Part shown: piece by piece, positions 26,001 to 38,194 of the stretch
Layout of the letters: each line of letters starts with the position of its first letter
Numbering within the stretch: position 1 is the first letter of the stretch
Assembly (NCBI GenBank): GCA_031002005.1
Contig: JARYHS010009186.1
Span: forward strand, 181,810,437-181,874,436
Source of the DNA: Vandiemenella viatica
Lineage: Eukaryota > Arthropoda > Insecta > Orthoptera > Morabidae
Length of the DNA: 64,000 nt
Reading direction: 5' to 3'
The notes under the pieces: model-generated
Databases searched by the model: none
What the model was told of the DNA's origin: nothing
Seen by the model: the letters and a program-made list of their open reading frames with translations, nothing else
Program-made: the position numbers and the translations under genes

Positions 26001-29000
26001 ATTTATGTTTCATTTGTAATCATTGTCATCACAAAGCAAGATATTTAAACAAAAGGACAATTACATGTAAATTTATAAAAGATCATTCATAGCGAAACGA
26101 CAGAAAATGGCAAATTTCCCACCATTTAATGTTATGCTAGCTTAAAGACAAATTTCTGTGTCTCTGCTGATTGCTCTGCGGGTCGATTTAGGGTGTCTAC
26201 AGAATTTACTGGAAGCATGGAGCATGCAAGTCACTATACTGTTGCTCTTAGCAGACAGTTCACATGATTGTGACGAGTTCACTATAGTCTGTTAGTCAAT
26301 TAGTTACCGAAGCAGTATATAATTACTACCTCTGACTGATAGCGTGATATTCAGAAACTTTCAGCTGGGTTAGTAGAAATTCTCAAGTTTAACATGAAAA
26401 ATGAGTTTTTCTTGAGTAGCGCACCAAGAAGAAGCTCAGCCTCGCGTATATCTTATAGCTGAAAGGAAAAAATAAAAATGAAACCTGTTTTTCGCGATTT
26501 ATTAAATTTTAATCCAACAACAACAAAAAATTAAAAAAAAATCCTTAAAAATGTAGTTTGGTGATATTAACGTTTAAGTAATTGTTTTTCTAAATATCTT
26601 AGTGATTACCGCGCGTACCCCTTGACACAACCTCACGTACCCCTGGGAGGAGGGGGACGCGTATCGCTAATTGGGAACCACTGGGATAGATGGTCTGCTA
26701 ATAAGGCTACCTCCTTCACCCTAGATTTGGTGTGGCATTTCGAGAGAAAATCTTATCTGTGTATGAGTGAAATGTCGTAGTAACATTAGAAACAGTGCCT
26801 TAACTATGTTGTCTTTGGAAGAAAGGATTAAGTGACGCATTACCAATTGTACATTTTGGGACGAAGATAATTAGGACAAACTTTTGTATATTCTTACGTA
26901 TAATCAGAGAATGGTTAAACAACGTCTTTAAACGTTCAGGAGGAATCATAGAATCTAGAACAAGGTAGGAGAGAGGGAAAAGGAAGTAAATGTAGATCAA
27001 ACTTACCAAAATATTAGTGAAAACTTTTAATATGCACTGTAGAAAGTAAAAGATAAATTTGAAAGTGAGTCGCGGGAGAACAATAGCATTTTAAAAGAGA
27101 TGGCCTGTGTAATAACCAGCTTTCGAACGTAAAGTGCATAATAGACATTAGTAAAGATTAAAGGAAACCGGTAAATTTCTCCATTCTGGAAGTACACCTG
27201 GTAACTAAATAATATGGGTCTGTGTACCACCAGCGTGAAATGTTAGTAATAAAGGGATTAAAGTCATAGTGACTGATTTAAATGCAATTAGGAATATAAC
27301 CAAAACTGTGCTAGAAAAGATTCAAGTAGGAACAGATTTGAATCCTACAAAAGGTACATTAAAAAGACCCTGAAAATTACTTATCTAAGACGAGTCACAA
27401 AAGAATAACTAATGAAGCAATTCATCCCAGAGATATCTTTGCAATCTTTGTGATGAAAGTTAATTAAATGAATGGAATGTTGATTGACTAGAACCATGTG
27501 CGAGTTATCTCCGATGAAGAATTTGGTCTGATGTTTATGGTGGTCCAAGTTTAAGTGTCATTATTTCTGTCGAGTCCAACTACCAAATTTAAAGGCGTTC
27601 TAATAATAGCCTGGGGTGAATGGTCGGGTCAAACCAAGTCATTAAAGGTAGCTTCATGAATAAATCATTTTCAGTCTCTTTTCGCTGTCACTTATTAAAC
27701 GACATGAAAAAAAACTATTAGGAATCTTCGTACCATGAAAAAACATGCACTGATTTTTCAGTGTCTTTTACCTTTCAAAGATCAATGTCCGCTTAGTTAT
27801 TAAATGACAACATCTTTTAATATTCTGAGAATTCTTGTGCGATGATATTCAACAAAAATAACGCAGAAAATTTTGATAATCCTTTTCACAGCTACAAGTA
27901 ACATATTCCTTCTGAGAATATTACATCGGTTCCCATATTTTCTATTTTTTTATTTTTATTTTATTTTTTACACAAATAAGGCACAGCTTATTAGAAAACA
28001 CGTGTTGAAGCGATTTTCCAGACACAAAATTTACACCAGACATTGATACAACTTTAAGATATTTTCGGAAATAGGCGAAAGTGATATTGATTGATATAAT
28101 TGTTTCCAGTAAATGGTATGAGACACATTGCTTATAAAGGCTTTTTTTTCTTTTTTTTAATTGTGCTAAGCCAAGAAATTACGAATTTCTAAAGGAGCAA
28201 AAAATTCTGGTGAAGTTAATTTGTACAGATGTTAATAAGTTTCTAGCCGAAATATTTTCATAGTTTTCAAGAATTTATTTCTTTATGCTGGTTTGTTACA
28301 AGCAAATAATTAAGTAACAGTGATAAACGTGACGTTAATATTCAGATCAGCATTAGACGCATTTTTAACTTTTCTGTAATATTGAAACCCTTTTTTAAAA
28401 AGGAATGTGCTATTGGAATTAAAAGTTTATTTGTTATTAAATACGCTAATTTCGTTTTATGCAAGAAATAAAAGTAATCAACAGCAAACATCAAGATGTA
28501 TTTAAATGTTACAATTAAGCCTCTATCGTAAAAGCCACAGATTTCAGTATAAAAAATGATCATGTTTAATCAAAAGTTTTAAAGGGTCTAAATAGAAATA
28601 ATCTGCCTGACCAGTTATCGAGGGGAGGCCTTTAGAATGGAGGGTGTTACTTCTTGATAATAACCTTCCCGATGAGATGAACTAAGGTAGTTTCCAACTG
28701 TAAAGGCATTCGTAAGTAATACTTTAATTGAAATAACCGTGATGATGTGAGTGTTTGTGTTGTTGATGGCAGATGAAGGAAGGGAGCCAAGCAAGCCAAT
28801 TAGACGGGTAAATTAATAATGCTTCAGAAGCTGTCTTAATTCATAGCTCAATGTATTGAAGCAATTAGTATTTCTAAAAATATTTAAACATGTGTAAACA
28901 CTCAATCGAATCATTGTTTCATTACAATCATTGTTACACAATTAATTAGTTTTTAAAATCCTATCATTTAACAAAGGAACAGTCTATGTCAAAGCCGCGA

Positions 29001-32000
29001 ATATTTTCCAAGACATATGGCTTTCAAGGGAAAGACCATTATGTGAATACAGTTCAGTTATTCGAATAAATTAAAAAGAAATGGTGGAAAGTTTACTTAC
29101 GAGTGGCTTTAGAAACCTATCTCCTTGTAGTTGTGATACACAGTTCCAGACTAGAAAGAGAATTACGCTACACAGCGACTACAACGGTGTGATGTCAAGA
29201 TCACCACTACGTGAAGAAGAAAATTAGTCACGAACAGGAAATTACACCAGCCTTGAGGTGGTCATTTTGAGGCTCCATTTCAGTAAGGTCACTAGAATCG
29301 TTTTGAGCGTAAAAGATGTGAGATAACGTTAAAGAATCAGCGCAGAATTCATATGACGTAATTTAAACACAAAATTACGTATACGAAGATGCAGAAATTC
29401 GGTTAGTGCCTCTAAATGCCGACCATGCTTTCCGACGCTTGCAAATCGCTACGTAAAGCTTGGCTCTGTGGGAAAATGAGTCCTCCACTGTGTGTTTCTC
29501 GTATAGTAACCATTATATGTAAAAGGTTTTACACCCTACTAATACACGCAAACGTAGTACCATACGTGAAAATAGTCGCGTTGAGATTCCTACACGTTAT
29601 TGTAGTTTTAGAGCCTATATGCAGTTGTCGTTTAGAAACAAAGCCAAAATTATCAGAAATACAAAGGTGATTCTGAATGATTTTCTTGAGCTCGTTAGTT
29701 AGAATGAAATTTCATCTGAACCACGTCTGGGATGTAATGCAACTTAAGAGCCATTTTATAATTATTTATATGCTCGTATGAATCGTGAACACTCCTAACC
29801 CCATCAGGAAAATACTGTTTGATTGCGTTTTAAATCTGAAGTGAATGTGTTCTGTACACGTTTCAACCATGTTAATTGATTGATTATTTGAATACACTTA
29901 TGCCTAGTGAAGGCGTATCTCACTAGTATGGCTGTAAATTATTGCGTAACAAATATATCCTGTGATATACTGGAGCCTGTAACTCTTTGATTGTGCTGCA
30001 ATTTTCACATTGATTGTACGTAGGCGCATCGACACGCTGTTATGTAAAAACGTTGTAGTTATGTAAACATTTCAAATACTTACTAAAAATAAGTTCTTTA
30101 GAAGATTGTGAAAAATTCTATTTATTACTATTTACGTAAAAAGTTAGTTTTAACTGTGAAATACATACTCGTAAATAAGAAAATTAAAATATAATTTTTT
30201 TAAAATCAACACTCATTTCATTCTTAACGATTTTGCTGAGAAGCGTTATATAATGACAAGGACTTGGCTTATCTTCTCCTTTACAGCTTTTACAACAGAA
30301 AGCTTTTAGCAGTGTGACTGAACGTTCAAACAGAATGAAAAATGACTCTTTTAAAAGTACCGGTTCAAAGAGTGGTAAGTTCTAAACATGACTCCCGGCT
30401 GGTGACGCAACCCGTATGACAGTTGCGCGGGCTGTATTTCGAACGGCACAGTAAGGGATGTCAAAGGATTGCAGGCAGCAGAAGTGTACGAGGTTATATG
30501 CTCTCTATACTGCTTCTAGTGCCTTAGAATAGACAAGCAATCAATATATCACCTGGTAAAACTCATGTGAAAGTAATGATAAATTTACGAAACATATTTA
30601 AAAATACTTAAGAGCGAAGTTTCTCCCGGCATTTCTTTCACCAGATGGCGACAGTGTTTGTGATCACCGAAATATCGTGTGATAAAACTTCGTTAACCCG
30701 GCTAGTTACGCGAGAGAATTTTATATAAGCAATATTTAAAAATATTATTATGAACTGTGAACGGATCATAGCCCAACACAGTACTTCAATTTCATTTCAC
30801 AAATGTTTAAAAACGCTTAGTTCCCAAATCTGGCATGCTGCTGGTTTTGAGAAATATTTTTTGAAAATTAAGAGTTTCTAGCTTTTAAGATTAACTATCA
30901 AAGAGCTAAGTGTTGTCACTAATATTAGAAAAACGATATGCTGGTTGCTCCAGCAGCCAATATTAAATGTTACGGTTTAATATCACAACTGATCAACATA
31001 TGTTTGTATATAAACTGTAACACAGAAGCAAAGTCAAACACATCATAACCGCATATATAGCATATATTACGGCAGTCATTTTGACTGCGATAATTGCTCC
31101 TGTAGACAATATATAATTTCGTGTTGTCTCAAAGATCTGGAAACATAGATTCTAACCGGCTGCACAATGCGGCAATATCGCAGCCACCTAATCCAACTTG
31201 ATGTTTGTACCAGGAACAGAAACCTACAGTTTAACCTAGAATCCAAACCACGGAGCGTCCCAGCATCTTCAGATTAGCAAAACAAATAGGTGTTCAATTT
31301 AAAAGCCAGTAACAATTCCAACCGAGACCGGGGTTCTTCCATAATCTGGTCACGTGCCTTAACCAAATGAACCACCAGGCGGCTCGACAGACAGTATTAA
31401 TGGATATACAATTAAACGGACCATATAGCAGTTACTCTCTTAGAAAAAAAAATGTACAGACACTTTTCTACAATTATATTAATAGTATAGACTACAGTGT
31501 TTCTCTCTCATTCGTTTATACAGTACGTTGCGATTTTTCTGCAGTTCATATGACATTCTCTTACATCTCATATGCGGCATCTGTCCAACTTTCCACCGAT
31601 TTCCGTCTAAGCCTCGCCTTTACTTGTATTGTACATTATTCTCTTGTTCTTACTCTCCTCCCTCTTTAATGATTTTGGCATCTCTGTGATATATGTCACG
31701 CAGATAGTTATGATATAAACATTTTAAGTGTGGCACTATCCACAAACGTATGACATTCATATTCATCATAGATCACTTTAAACGTACAGAAAATGTGTTA
31801 AGTTTCGAACATCAAATCTGCATTGTACTATTGAATGGAGTTATGCTTCGTTTCATTGTAGTCCTATTCTGTTTTATTCCATACTATTCTAGGCTATTTT
31901 TGGTATTCTATTATTTCCTATCTTAATCTTTTATAGCCTGTTATTTACTGTATACACTAATGTATTTCTATGCACTTCTTTTTTAATTCTGTTCTCCTTT

Positions 32001-35000
32001 ATTATTTTTCTGTTATATTATATTATATTATAGTCTACTTTTTATTCTGTTTCAGTTTATTTATATGCAATTTCTGTTATACTCTATATTATTGTATTCT
32101 AATTTATCATATGTCGATTCGGCTATGCACTATTTCTACTCTATTCTGTTTCAGTTGTAGTATTTTTCTTATTTGCTCTGTTTGTGTTACTCTAATGTGG
32201 TGGGTGTTCCTACTTGCGGCGCCTCCTCCAGTCGTCCCCTCGGGCAGCCAGCAGTCCATTGCCGGTGTATGGCCTCAGTACTTCCATCATGTAGTCGTCC
32301 CTGTCTACGAAGGCAGTGCTGCTCAACACCGCCTTGGCATCGTCTGGGTGTGACAGCAGAACGTACAGTCTGGGACCCACCCACACTCTGCAACATGAAG
32401 CAAATACCATTATCACAATTTAATTTACAAGTCCTCAGCGACCGAAAAACTTGTGGTTCCACATATGCTCGTACTGTACATCGCAGTTGGAGTTCATGTC
32501 CGCCAAGAAATTCGCGTGGGACATGTTGTTGCTGACCTGTTGCGGACAATCGATGGTAGAATTCAATAAAGAAACAGTATCCCAGTATATATATCAAACT
32601 GTAAGATTTTATACTTTTCATAGCTGTCACGTTATAAAGGTGTGATTACTTTTCGGGTTTTTATCAACGTCTTTTCCTTTTGTTGCCAACGTTCTATTTC
32701 CACCTGCAATCCTGAAATCCTGACTAAACTACAAAAAGGCTGATTACATTCCCTTAGTAGTTGATAAATAAACTTGGATCTGTTGTTTTGTTTTTCAACA
32801 GAGAGTTGATGCTACTCGAGGGATGATATCTAGGAGCTTTGCCCTCTAATTAATCAACAGTAGAATAATTAGAAGAAGGAGGAGTTTTTGACGCAAAATT
32901 AAGGAACCTGTTGAAATTTTTAAACACGCCAAAAACTTTAACGATAGTGGGAGCTATGGAGTATGTTAGTTGTGGGAAAGTATGCTTTTGTATAAACTCG
33001 ATGCCTAAAAGAAAAGGCCACTTTTAGAAGGGGACAAAGATTACCTGTGCGACCTATGAAGTAGCATGCAGTATTTGCTGATAAACAAACCAATCAATCC
33101 AAGTTTGCCCACAAACTAGGCAGTAAATTTAGTTAAAATTTGTGAGCAGGGCTGAAAAGGGCCCCAGGTGAAGATAAAAATGTTGGAAACAAAAGGAAAA
33201 GGACAACGGAAAATATTTGCAAGCATGTACGCTGTCTATCACCAAGGTGCATCCTTGAAAGAGCGACCGTAGTCATTCAATAAAACGGTTACTTTAAAAT
33301 CAGGCTTCAATACTTTATACGAAATATCTGGTATTCATTTCGCATACTAACAAAAACAAATATATTTAAAAAATCTTTTCATTTACTACCACTTTTCTAA
33401 TTCAAGCTTTTTTTTTGTGCATGAAATTATCACTTTTTGGCATGAGTTGGTACACTTTCTTTTATAAATTCAAAAATTGGGTCAAATGTGAGAGTATGGT
33501 GTCCTTTATGGTTCATCTATGGCCTACTGTGACGCAAGTACAAAACATGAGTAGCAGGTGTGATCTGATGCTATTCGATGATTACAGTTAATGATCTAAA
33601 TGCCTGTTCCTGGTTACCAGAACAACAGAGTCTGACCTTTTACAACGTTTCTTATTTTTTAAAACCGCATTAGTTGTTTCGAAACAGTAATGTTGTCATT
33701 CAAACATTCAGACGCAGTGTTATACAAATGCAGCCAAGAATAAATATCAGTCACACGAAATTTAGTTATTGTTTTAGTATTTGGCTGAAATGTGTTTATA
33801 TTTATTGATTAAAATATAATATGTTTTCCAACTAAGAGGATAGAGGAAAGAAATGTTAAGCGCAGAACAGCAAATTTGCAGTTTGTTACCACGAACGTTT
33901 TGAGTGCCATGAAGCAGGCTTTAAACCGAAAAAAATGTTTGAATGGTATTTTAGTTTGTTGACTACTTGATAAATAGATTAAGAACTGCTGTCAGAAGGA
34001 AAAATAAATTAGATGCTTAATATTGTAAGACCGATAAATTTTTTTATTAATGACTCATTTTATCTGAAGGAACGTCAATTTATTGCGGAAATTTATTAGT
34101 ATCACACAGGAACAACTTCTCATGTAAATTGTGTTTATTTATCGAATATTGAAAAAAAACTAGTGTGATAATTTTGACACCAATGAAGCTGTAATTGTTC
34201 AAACAATTACCCACATCCACGATATATCATTCTAAAATTATGTTTTATAGGTTTTAAATGTTGTTAACTTGTAAATACAAAGTTATGTCGTATCAGTTAT
34301 TATTGTTCTAAATGAAAATAAAATTGTTGTATCATCTTATTGGCAACTCTTTCTACTCCATTCAAGATTTTTTAAAAAAAGTATTAATTCTATCTAATAT
34401 GACTTTTGCAATACTCAGTTGTAAAAATTAATGTTTATTTTTATTTTACTTTTTTGTCTGTGTAACATATAATTTTTTCTATCATGATTATCATTCATAT
34501 TGTATGTCTTGTTTCACATCTCTGAGGTTCTTCCTCAGCAAGGATATATGGTACAGGTTTAATAAATAAATAAATCTTCATTTAAATTGATTCACCTATA
34601 GCAACAAACAAAGTATCGTAAATATAAAATGCAAAATAACAAAGAAGCAACCACAAAATTGTTTATGCTCCATGCACAGCTGTTATATAACGATTATCTG
34701 AAATGCGGGAGAAAGAAAAACAGAAAAACAACATTTCCAACATGTAAAGTCTAATTGCAGAAAGAATACTACCAGCACTGTGTTTCAAAATTTAATTGCA
34801 TCAAAAATTGTCTGCGGTAGGAATCAGGTATTAAAATGAGCTGGAACTACTACCTTTTGGAAGCAGCAAGTCAATGCTTACATAATTCGTTTGCTACAAG
34901 GACAACGACACTTGTCATATAATTACACCAAATTAAGCGTTGCTCCTTACTCTTAAGTGGAGTTGAAAGAAATAATGGAAGAAATAAAAATTATCGTAAG

Positions 35001-37479
35001 TAGCGTAATGACAACAGCATAACACTTGTTTCACAAAGAGTAAAGCTATTTCAGTCAAAAACTTGCAGTGCGGAAATGTAAACTGTTGATATTTCACCGC
35101 CTACTAAAATTTTTTTCATGAGCTTACACTACCATGCAGCATGCACTTCAAATTTTGAATATGCTGAAATCTAGAACAATCACCTGACAACATTTGTTTA
35201 CTATTAATGACACTTATAATTATAATATAAATTCGTCTTACCTGAGAAACCTTTCGATGTGAGTGCATTGAGTATCAACGTAGTTAAAAATATAAATATT
35301 ATAGCAAAACAGATACAAAATACTTTACCACATTAGAGAATGCAGATCAAACTGATAAAAGAATGGTGCAATACTGAAATAATTTTTTTTTATTGCTATG
35401 CGTACAGCAATTCGTAGACAGCAATGGGTTAAACAAGAAAATTAAATTAGGTCAGAGGCTGCAATGGAAGTTAGCATTTCCATAAAAACTTGTAATACCA
35501 GATTAACTAGTAATTTATTTAAAACAGAGACTGACCGAGGTTTGTTCTTGTTCAGCGTTACAGGTTCATGCAGTCACAACTGAACTCTTTGTGTTTCTTT
35601 AAAGAAAAATAAAGAGTAAAAAAATCATTATATCTCTTTCTCTCACCAACTGCATTTCTGTCATTATCAGTATTTCTCTCACTTTGTCTCTTTCAATCTC
35701 ACACACAAAGAACACCAGACGCAGAAATTACGTACACACAAACTACACACAGATTGTCTGGACATTCTAAAACACCATGGACATTTTAGACTGAAAACTT
35801 TTCTTATATGTTTTTCCTATATTTTTAGATACAAATATTCAACAAGAACTGAAAATTACTATGCTGTTCATTTTATTCATATACGCCGAAACCAAGTCGT
35901 AACAAATATAAAAAGTATTTCTGTGTTTGAATAAATAGAAATGTAGAATGTCTTTTTTTTTTGGTATGGTAGATGATACTCGAATGAATAATTAACTCAT
36001 ACATTGCTTTTCTGTATTTTGAAAATATTCTGCAAGCTGAAGATAAAAAAAATCTCTTAAAATAAAATAGTTTGTTAGGTTTTGATTTTGATGAGGTTAT
36101 TTATTCATTTTTATTGTTAGTAAGTCATGATATTCAGCTCATACGTTGGGCTTAAAACTACTGTTAATCAAACCTGAGTCGGAAAAAATCAACTCCCGTA
36201 GTGACTGCTACACAGTATATTACTGGCCGCCTGAAATGTTTTCCATTCATTCATATGGTCCAGCCCTTCCCTCAGTACGTTGTAGAAAGTTCCGTTAATA
36301 ATAACGTGAACGAATCCCAATCCAGATTCTGGCATGCCGCAATAAACTAATCATACCTCTGGGACCATCTTAATTTCTATCTGATGCCCACACTTGACTC
36401 CAGTTAATTTATTTGCGTTTAATTTTGTGGTTTGATCGAACTTTTTCAATAAGCTTTCAATAATTATATTTTTTTATCCACACACTTATGCAACTGATTT
36501 TTTAAAAGAAATGTACAGTATTTCTTCCCAGTATCACTAGCAGTATAATGTAACATGCAATCTGTTCGCCCAGAGGTTAAGTTGCCTGACGAGAAATTTA
36601 ATAGGTGGTCGGTTCGAGCCTTCTCCTAATTTGATTTATACGGTCCGTTGAACTGACATTGACCTTCTAGAAATGTTTGCTTTGGTCATGTGAACTGTGC
36701 TAGGGGCTATGCAATATTGATTCCACGTTAAACCGTAAGTCACATTTACCTGGCAAAAATGGAGTGCATATCAAATCAAAAAAATTGTCATCACGTAATT
36801 AAGGACACACGAGATTTATTTTTAACAACGTAATAAATTTTCACATTTGGAAGAAACTTATGTGTAGTTATTACCTCTATTTATGTTATCTAACGCCAAT
36901 AAAAAAAAGCTTGATTATCCATTTAACCTCATAATAAAACGTGAGGTAGAAGCAGACGAAGATAGTTCATTTCGTGGTTTACTAACTCAATGCTTCCAGT
37001 TACGAATCTCTAGATAACTGAAGCCACCATCGGAAGCACAAATAACGAAAATTATTGATTTAGGTGAAAACATAACAGAAATGGAATGGGCATAAAATCT
37101 AAAATATCTCCATGTAATTAAGGACCCACGAGATTTATTTTCAATGGCGTAATAATAATAATATTAAATATCTTTAAAACGACAATAAAAAATGAGGACG
37201 AAATAGAGGATTATTAGCACACTACCTACAATTATAGATGTCTAGTCAAGTTTATTAAGCATACCTGCAGGGAGTGCCATGATCTTTATAAAGACGCATC
37301 AGCGCCTCCAGTGGTGCGCCGCGAAAGCTTATAGCGTCGCCGACAATCGGCAAGGTGTTTGTGGGACCCGGAAGCTTCGTCGCAATTCTGTGCATACGTA
37401 ACCAGCGAAGGACAGGTCGCACAGCCCACAAAATGATCCCGAACAAAGCGGCCCCTAGGACTACGGGCTGCACCCACAT
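16876..37479 (-). CDS. Cytochrome P450, CYP4 clan, 5' part (exons 1-5)
   Basis: Microsomal monooxygenase gene of the CYP4 clan, whose members typically oxidise fatty acids, hormones, pheromones, hydrocarbons or xenobiotics using electrons from P450 reductase. Five exons with GT..AG junctions span 20.6 kb and give about 330 residues: an N-terminal membrane helix, the KLPGP hinge, a C-helix W-x3-R (WRRRR), a LLHYRVKNPALL block typical of CYP4, and the I-helix AGQDTT. A full CYP4 has about 500 residues. The missing part (ExxR, PERF, Phe-x2-Gly-x3-Cys haem loop) was not found down to position 1 and may lie beyond the window. Introns are 4877, 9421, 2971 and 2346 bases. Exon 4 carries a one-base frame break, so in this assembly the gene is either a recent pseudogene or contains a sequencing error. 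Confidence 0.88.
17027..18205. other. P450 intron 4, left part, nothing else recognised
   Basis: AT-rich intron sequence with a T run at about 17707-17722. No transposon end recognised. Confidence 0.5.
18206..18312 (-). mobile_element. LINE-A copy 2, extreme 3' end
   Basis: On the minus strand about 100 bases match the LINE-A end: coding for IRDWNAQRKD, the untranslated region with GGTGCTGAGCATC and GCAGAGTATATATG, and the TGTAGATG simple tail. A heavily 5'-truncated insertion in P450 intron 4. Confidence 0.8.
18970..19208 (-). mobile_element. SINE family 1, copy 2
   Basis: Minus-strand copy: head ACCGAGCGAGGTGGGTGAGC, B box near 19145-19155 (GGTTCAAATCC), body TTTGGTTTTCCATTGTTTCT and GAATTTCTTTTTGTTTCCTG, tail TAAAAACAC. 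It lies in P450 intron 4. Confidence 0.82.
19373..19571 (-). CDS. P450 exon 4 (F-H region), one-base frameshift
   Basis: Acceptor TTTCAG before 19571. The exon opens VKNPALLMPQIFQLTKWGRK and QAELIKEMHHFIDAAVE, a good CYP4 match. In that frame the later part is unlike a P450. One frame over it reads TKEDVNTEVHREKDEVYDDT, the acidic linker expected, and that frame (not the first) joins exon 5 correctly through the strong donor AT|GTAAGT at 19373. The exon is 199 bases where 200 would keep frame. The break lies at or near an A6 run (plus-strand T6 at 19447-19452), where one extra A restores the gene. Confidence 0.8.
19572..20640. other. P450 intron 3, right-hand part on the minus strand
   Basis: AT-rich with a T run at about 19631-19645. 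No element recognised before the mariner remnant. Confidence 0.45.
20650..21635 (+). pseudogene. mariner-type transposase pseudogene
   Basis: Fragments in several frames are collinear with a mariner-superfamily transposase: IYDWHKKFVEYGF (HTH region), ERIRSAFIWSPRKPT, VVWNVLKRHLNMKAYRLQ, PKLNVFCAI-like and FF blocks, FILMQDGAPPDFHCEVQNYL (second catalytic Asp), RWTGRD, an RPRLPDPIP block at the third acidic site, and YRFGVCHAVNGSHVECIQ at the C-terminus. The first catalytic region is badly damaged, and stops interrupt throughout. Terminal inverted repeats were not identified. It lies in P450 intron 3. Confidence 0.8.
21636..22542. other. P450 intron 3, left over
   Basis: A T run lies at about 21830-21846. 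GAATAACCCTGTATA near 22421-22436 resembles sequence next to mariner-type terminal repeats, but no matching partner was found. No coding sequence recognised. Confidence 0.35.
22543..22792 (-). CDS. P450 exon 3 (D-F helix region)
   Basis: Acceptor TTGCAG before 22792. The first base completes Lys (AA|A), then LLGRVYSAQWLKRQSRW, TAVSERLVSAV, VQKQVAACTLDMVAGSVVG and MDAVQLLHYR. This fits the CYP4 region from the C-helix to the F-helix, with the CTLDMVAGSVVG segment in the place of CTxDIICETAMG. The donor is AGG|GTGAAA at 22543; phase 0. GC-rich and without frame damage. Confidence 0.87.
22990..23515 (+). mobile_element. LINE-C copy 1, C-terminus and 3' end
   Basis: The open frame 23007-23306 encodes a typical LINE C-terminal tail: INLHKTQISLSLVQRGVNYS, GIHLFNKLPESIKQF, FKEKLRDYLIGNSFYSIQEF, then a stop. 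A 3' untranslated region with a conserved CCTCAGCAGGGAT block ends in an (AATA)n tail near 23515. 5'-truncated. A second copy of the end is at 34334-34577. Confidence 0.8.
23573..23817 (+). mobile_element. SINE family 1, copy 3
   Basis: Head CCCGAGCGAGGTGGGTGAAA, B box GGGTTCGAATCCC (near 23631-23643), body CAGATTTGGGTTTTCCATGC and GAATTCCTTCCCGTTCC, end GCGTAAAGCCACCAGTAAAA. It lies in P450 intron 2, directly after the LINE-C tail. Confidence 0.88.
23865..24015 (+). mobile_element. tRNA-derived SINE head (family 3)
   Basis: Contains an A-box-like TGGTAGCGTAGGGG and a B box GGTTCAAGTCC (about 23932-23942) with tRNA-like spacing, followed by a short (GGGTGT)n stretch and an unrelated body. 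No second copy was seen, so the family assignment is weak. Confidence 0.5.
24016..32213. other. P450 intron 2, mostly unrecognised AT-rich DNA
   Basis: Long intronic stretch with no coding sequence I recognise on either strand. A palindrome lies at 25889-25923. A putative hAT-type end lies at about 26600-26685. Upstream of exon 2 (31350-32180) the plus strand is strongly T-rich. Confidence 0.45.
26600..26685. mobile_element. Possible hAT-type terminal end
   Basis: The segment ends in TTGGGAACCACTG, the complement of CAGTGGTTCCCAA, a start common among hAT-type (Charlie-like) elements, next to a GC-rich stretch (GTACCCCTGGGAGGAGGGGG). The opposite end was not found. Confidence 0.3.
32214..32387 (-). 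CDS. P450 exon 2 (beta-1 region, C-helix)
   Basis: Acceptor TTGCAG just before 32387. The first base completes Arg with the end of exon 1, giving TPCR|VWVGPRLYVLL. It continues with SHPDDAKAVLSS, YTGNGLLAARGDDW and RRRRK. The GNGLL..G..W block and W-x3-R, whose Arg binds a haem propionate, are characteristic of the CYP4 clan. The donor is GCAA|GTAGGA at 32214; phase 2. Length is exactly 174 bases, preserving frame with exons 1 and 3. Confidence 0.9.
34334..34577 (+). mobile_element. LINE-C copy 2, 3' end
   Basis: Matches 23250-23515 over about 240 bases: coding for the YLIGNSFYSIQ end (CATCTTATTGGCAACTC), then the untranslated region with TTCCTCAGCAAGGATA and the (AATA)n tail. A 5'-truncated insertion in P450 intron 1. 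Confidence 0.8.
36557..36635 (+). mobile_element. tRNA-like SINE head, degenerate
   Basis: A box-like CGCCCAGAGGTTAAGTTGCC and B box GGTTCGAGCC with tRNA-like spacing. The stems do not fold well, so this is not a functional tRNA. Confidence 0.35.
37265..37479 (-). CDS. P450 exon 1 (start, membrane anchor, proline hinge)
   Basis: Starts at ATG (37479-37477) with MWVQPVVLGAALFG, a hydrophobic signal anchor, followed by basic residues and KLPGPTNTLPIVGDAISF, the proline-rich hinge of microsomal P450s. The donor is AG|GTATGC at 37265/37264; intron phase 2. An in-frame ATG further upstream (37578) would add a 33-residue non-hydrophobic leader, so the downstream ATG next to the anchor is preferred. 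The exon is much richer in G+C than its surroundings. Confidence 0.88.
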
Positions 37480-38190
37480 CTTGCTGCGGACTGAGTATCC
37501 GAACGCCGAACTGCTCGGAAGGAAGGCTCTGGGAGGAGTGGCTTCGTTAGTCTGCACTACGTGTAGTCGCCGACACAAGAGCGGTCACGTGGCCTCAGTC
37601 AACGGAACGGCGCACAGCATAAATGGCCAGTTTTTGTGATGTCTTTTAGGCAGCAGCTGTCTTTGTCCTTGTTGCAAGCGATACTAGCTTTTATCGTCAC
37701 GTTCATTCTGCACACAAAAAATGTTGCAGAAAAACCTAGTAACAAGTAACTCAAAACGACGGAATCGTGTAAGCATTCCAAACAAAAATAGCTGTAAAGA
37801 TTGTAGAATACCAGCCAAGAACTGCCTGCAAGTACTGTGCCTAAAACCTGGAACACCGGGACTTCTCAAAGAAGTTCCGGTTGAGGGGTTGGAGTTACTT
37901 TATCTGTCGGTGCAATGATCGATGAAGCAAAACGTTGGGTAGCGATGTTGCAGATTGAGACGCCTTCTAAGCCAATGATCAAAGAGTTAAGTCTAGCAGT
38001 TTATTGACAGGAAACAAGCTAAGAGTTGGTGGGAGTGAGTAACTTGCTTCGGGGCAGCGAGCTAAGCTGTCGTGTTGGATATGCAGTACCACGAGGGCGT
38101 AAGATAAGCAGTAACAAGAGAGGGTTTTCAACTGTACTGATGTAAAGAACTGTCGTCTGGGAGAGATGTCAGCGAACAAATCAAGAAGGA
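37480..38190. promoter_or_regulatory. Upstream region of the P450 gene
   Basis: GC-rich up to about 37620, then mixed. An E-box CACGTG lies near 37585-37590, about 100 bases before the start codon, and a weak TATA-like CATTTATG near 37617-37624. No clear initiator is seen. The assignment rests on position only. The rest (37700-38190) has no feature I recognise. Confidence 0.25.
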
Positions 38191-38194
38191 CTTT

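Larger units (their letters stand above)
32388..37264. other. P450 intron 1
   Basis: AT-rich intron containing a LINE-C end (34334-34577), a tRNA-like SINE head (36557-36635) and two diverged direct copies of a block containing TAATTAAGGAC and CACGAGATTTATTTT (about 36795-36830 and 37115-37145, 320 bases apart). No open frame of note. Confidence 0.6.

Noticed and set aside
32187..32630. Minus-strand open frame of 147 codons over P450 exon 2
   Set aside because: It is in the wrong frame; the neighbouring frame encodes the conserved WVGPRLYVLL and RGDDWRRRR blocks with matching splice sites.
37255..37578. Upstream ATG (37578) as P450 start
   Set aside because: It would place 33 polar residues before the membrane anchor, unlike microsomal P450s; the ATG at 37479 sits directly before the anchor.
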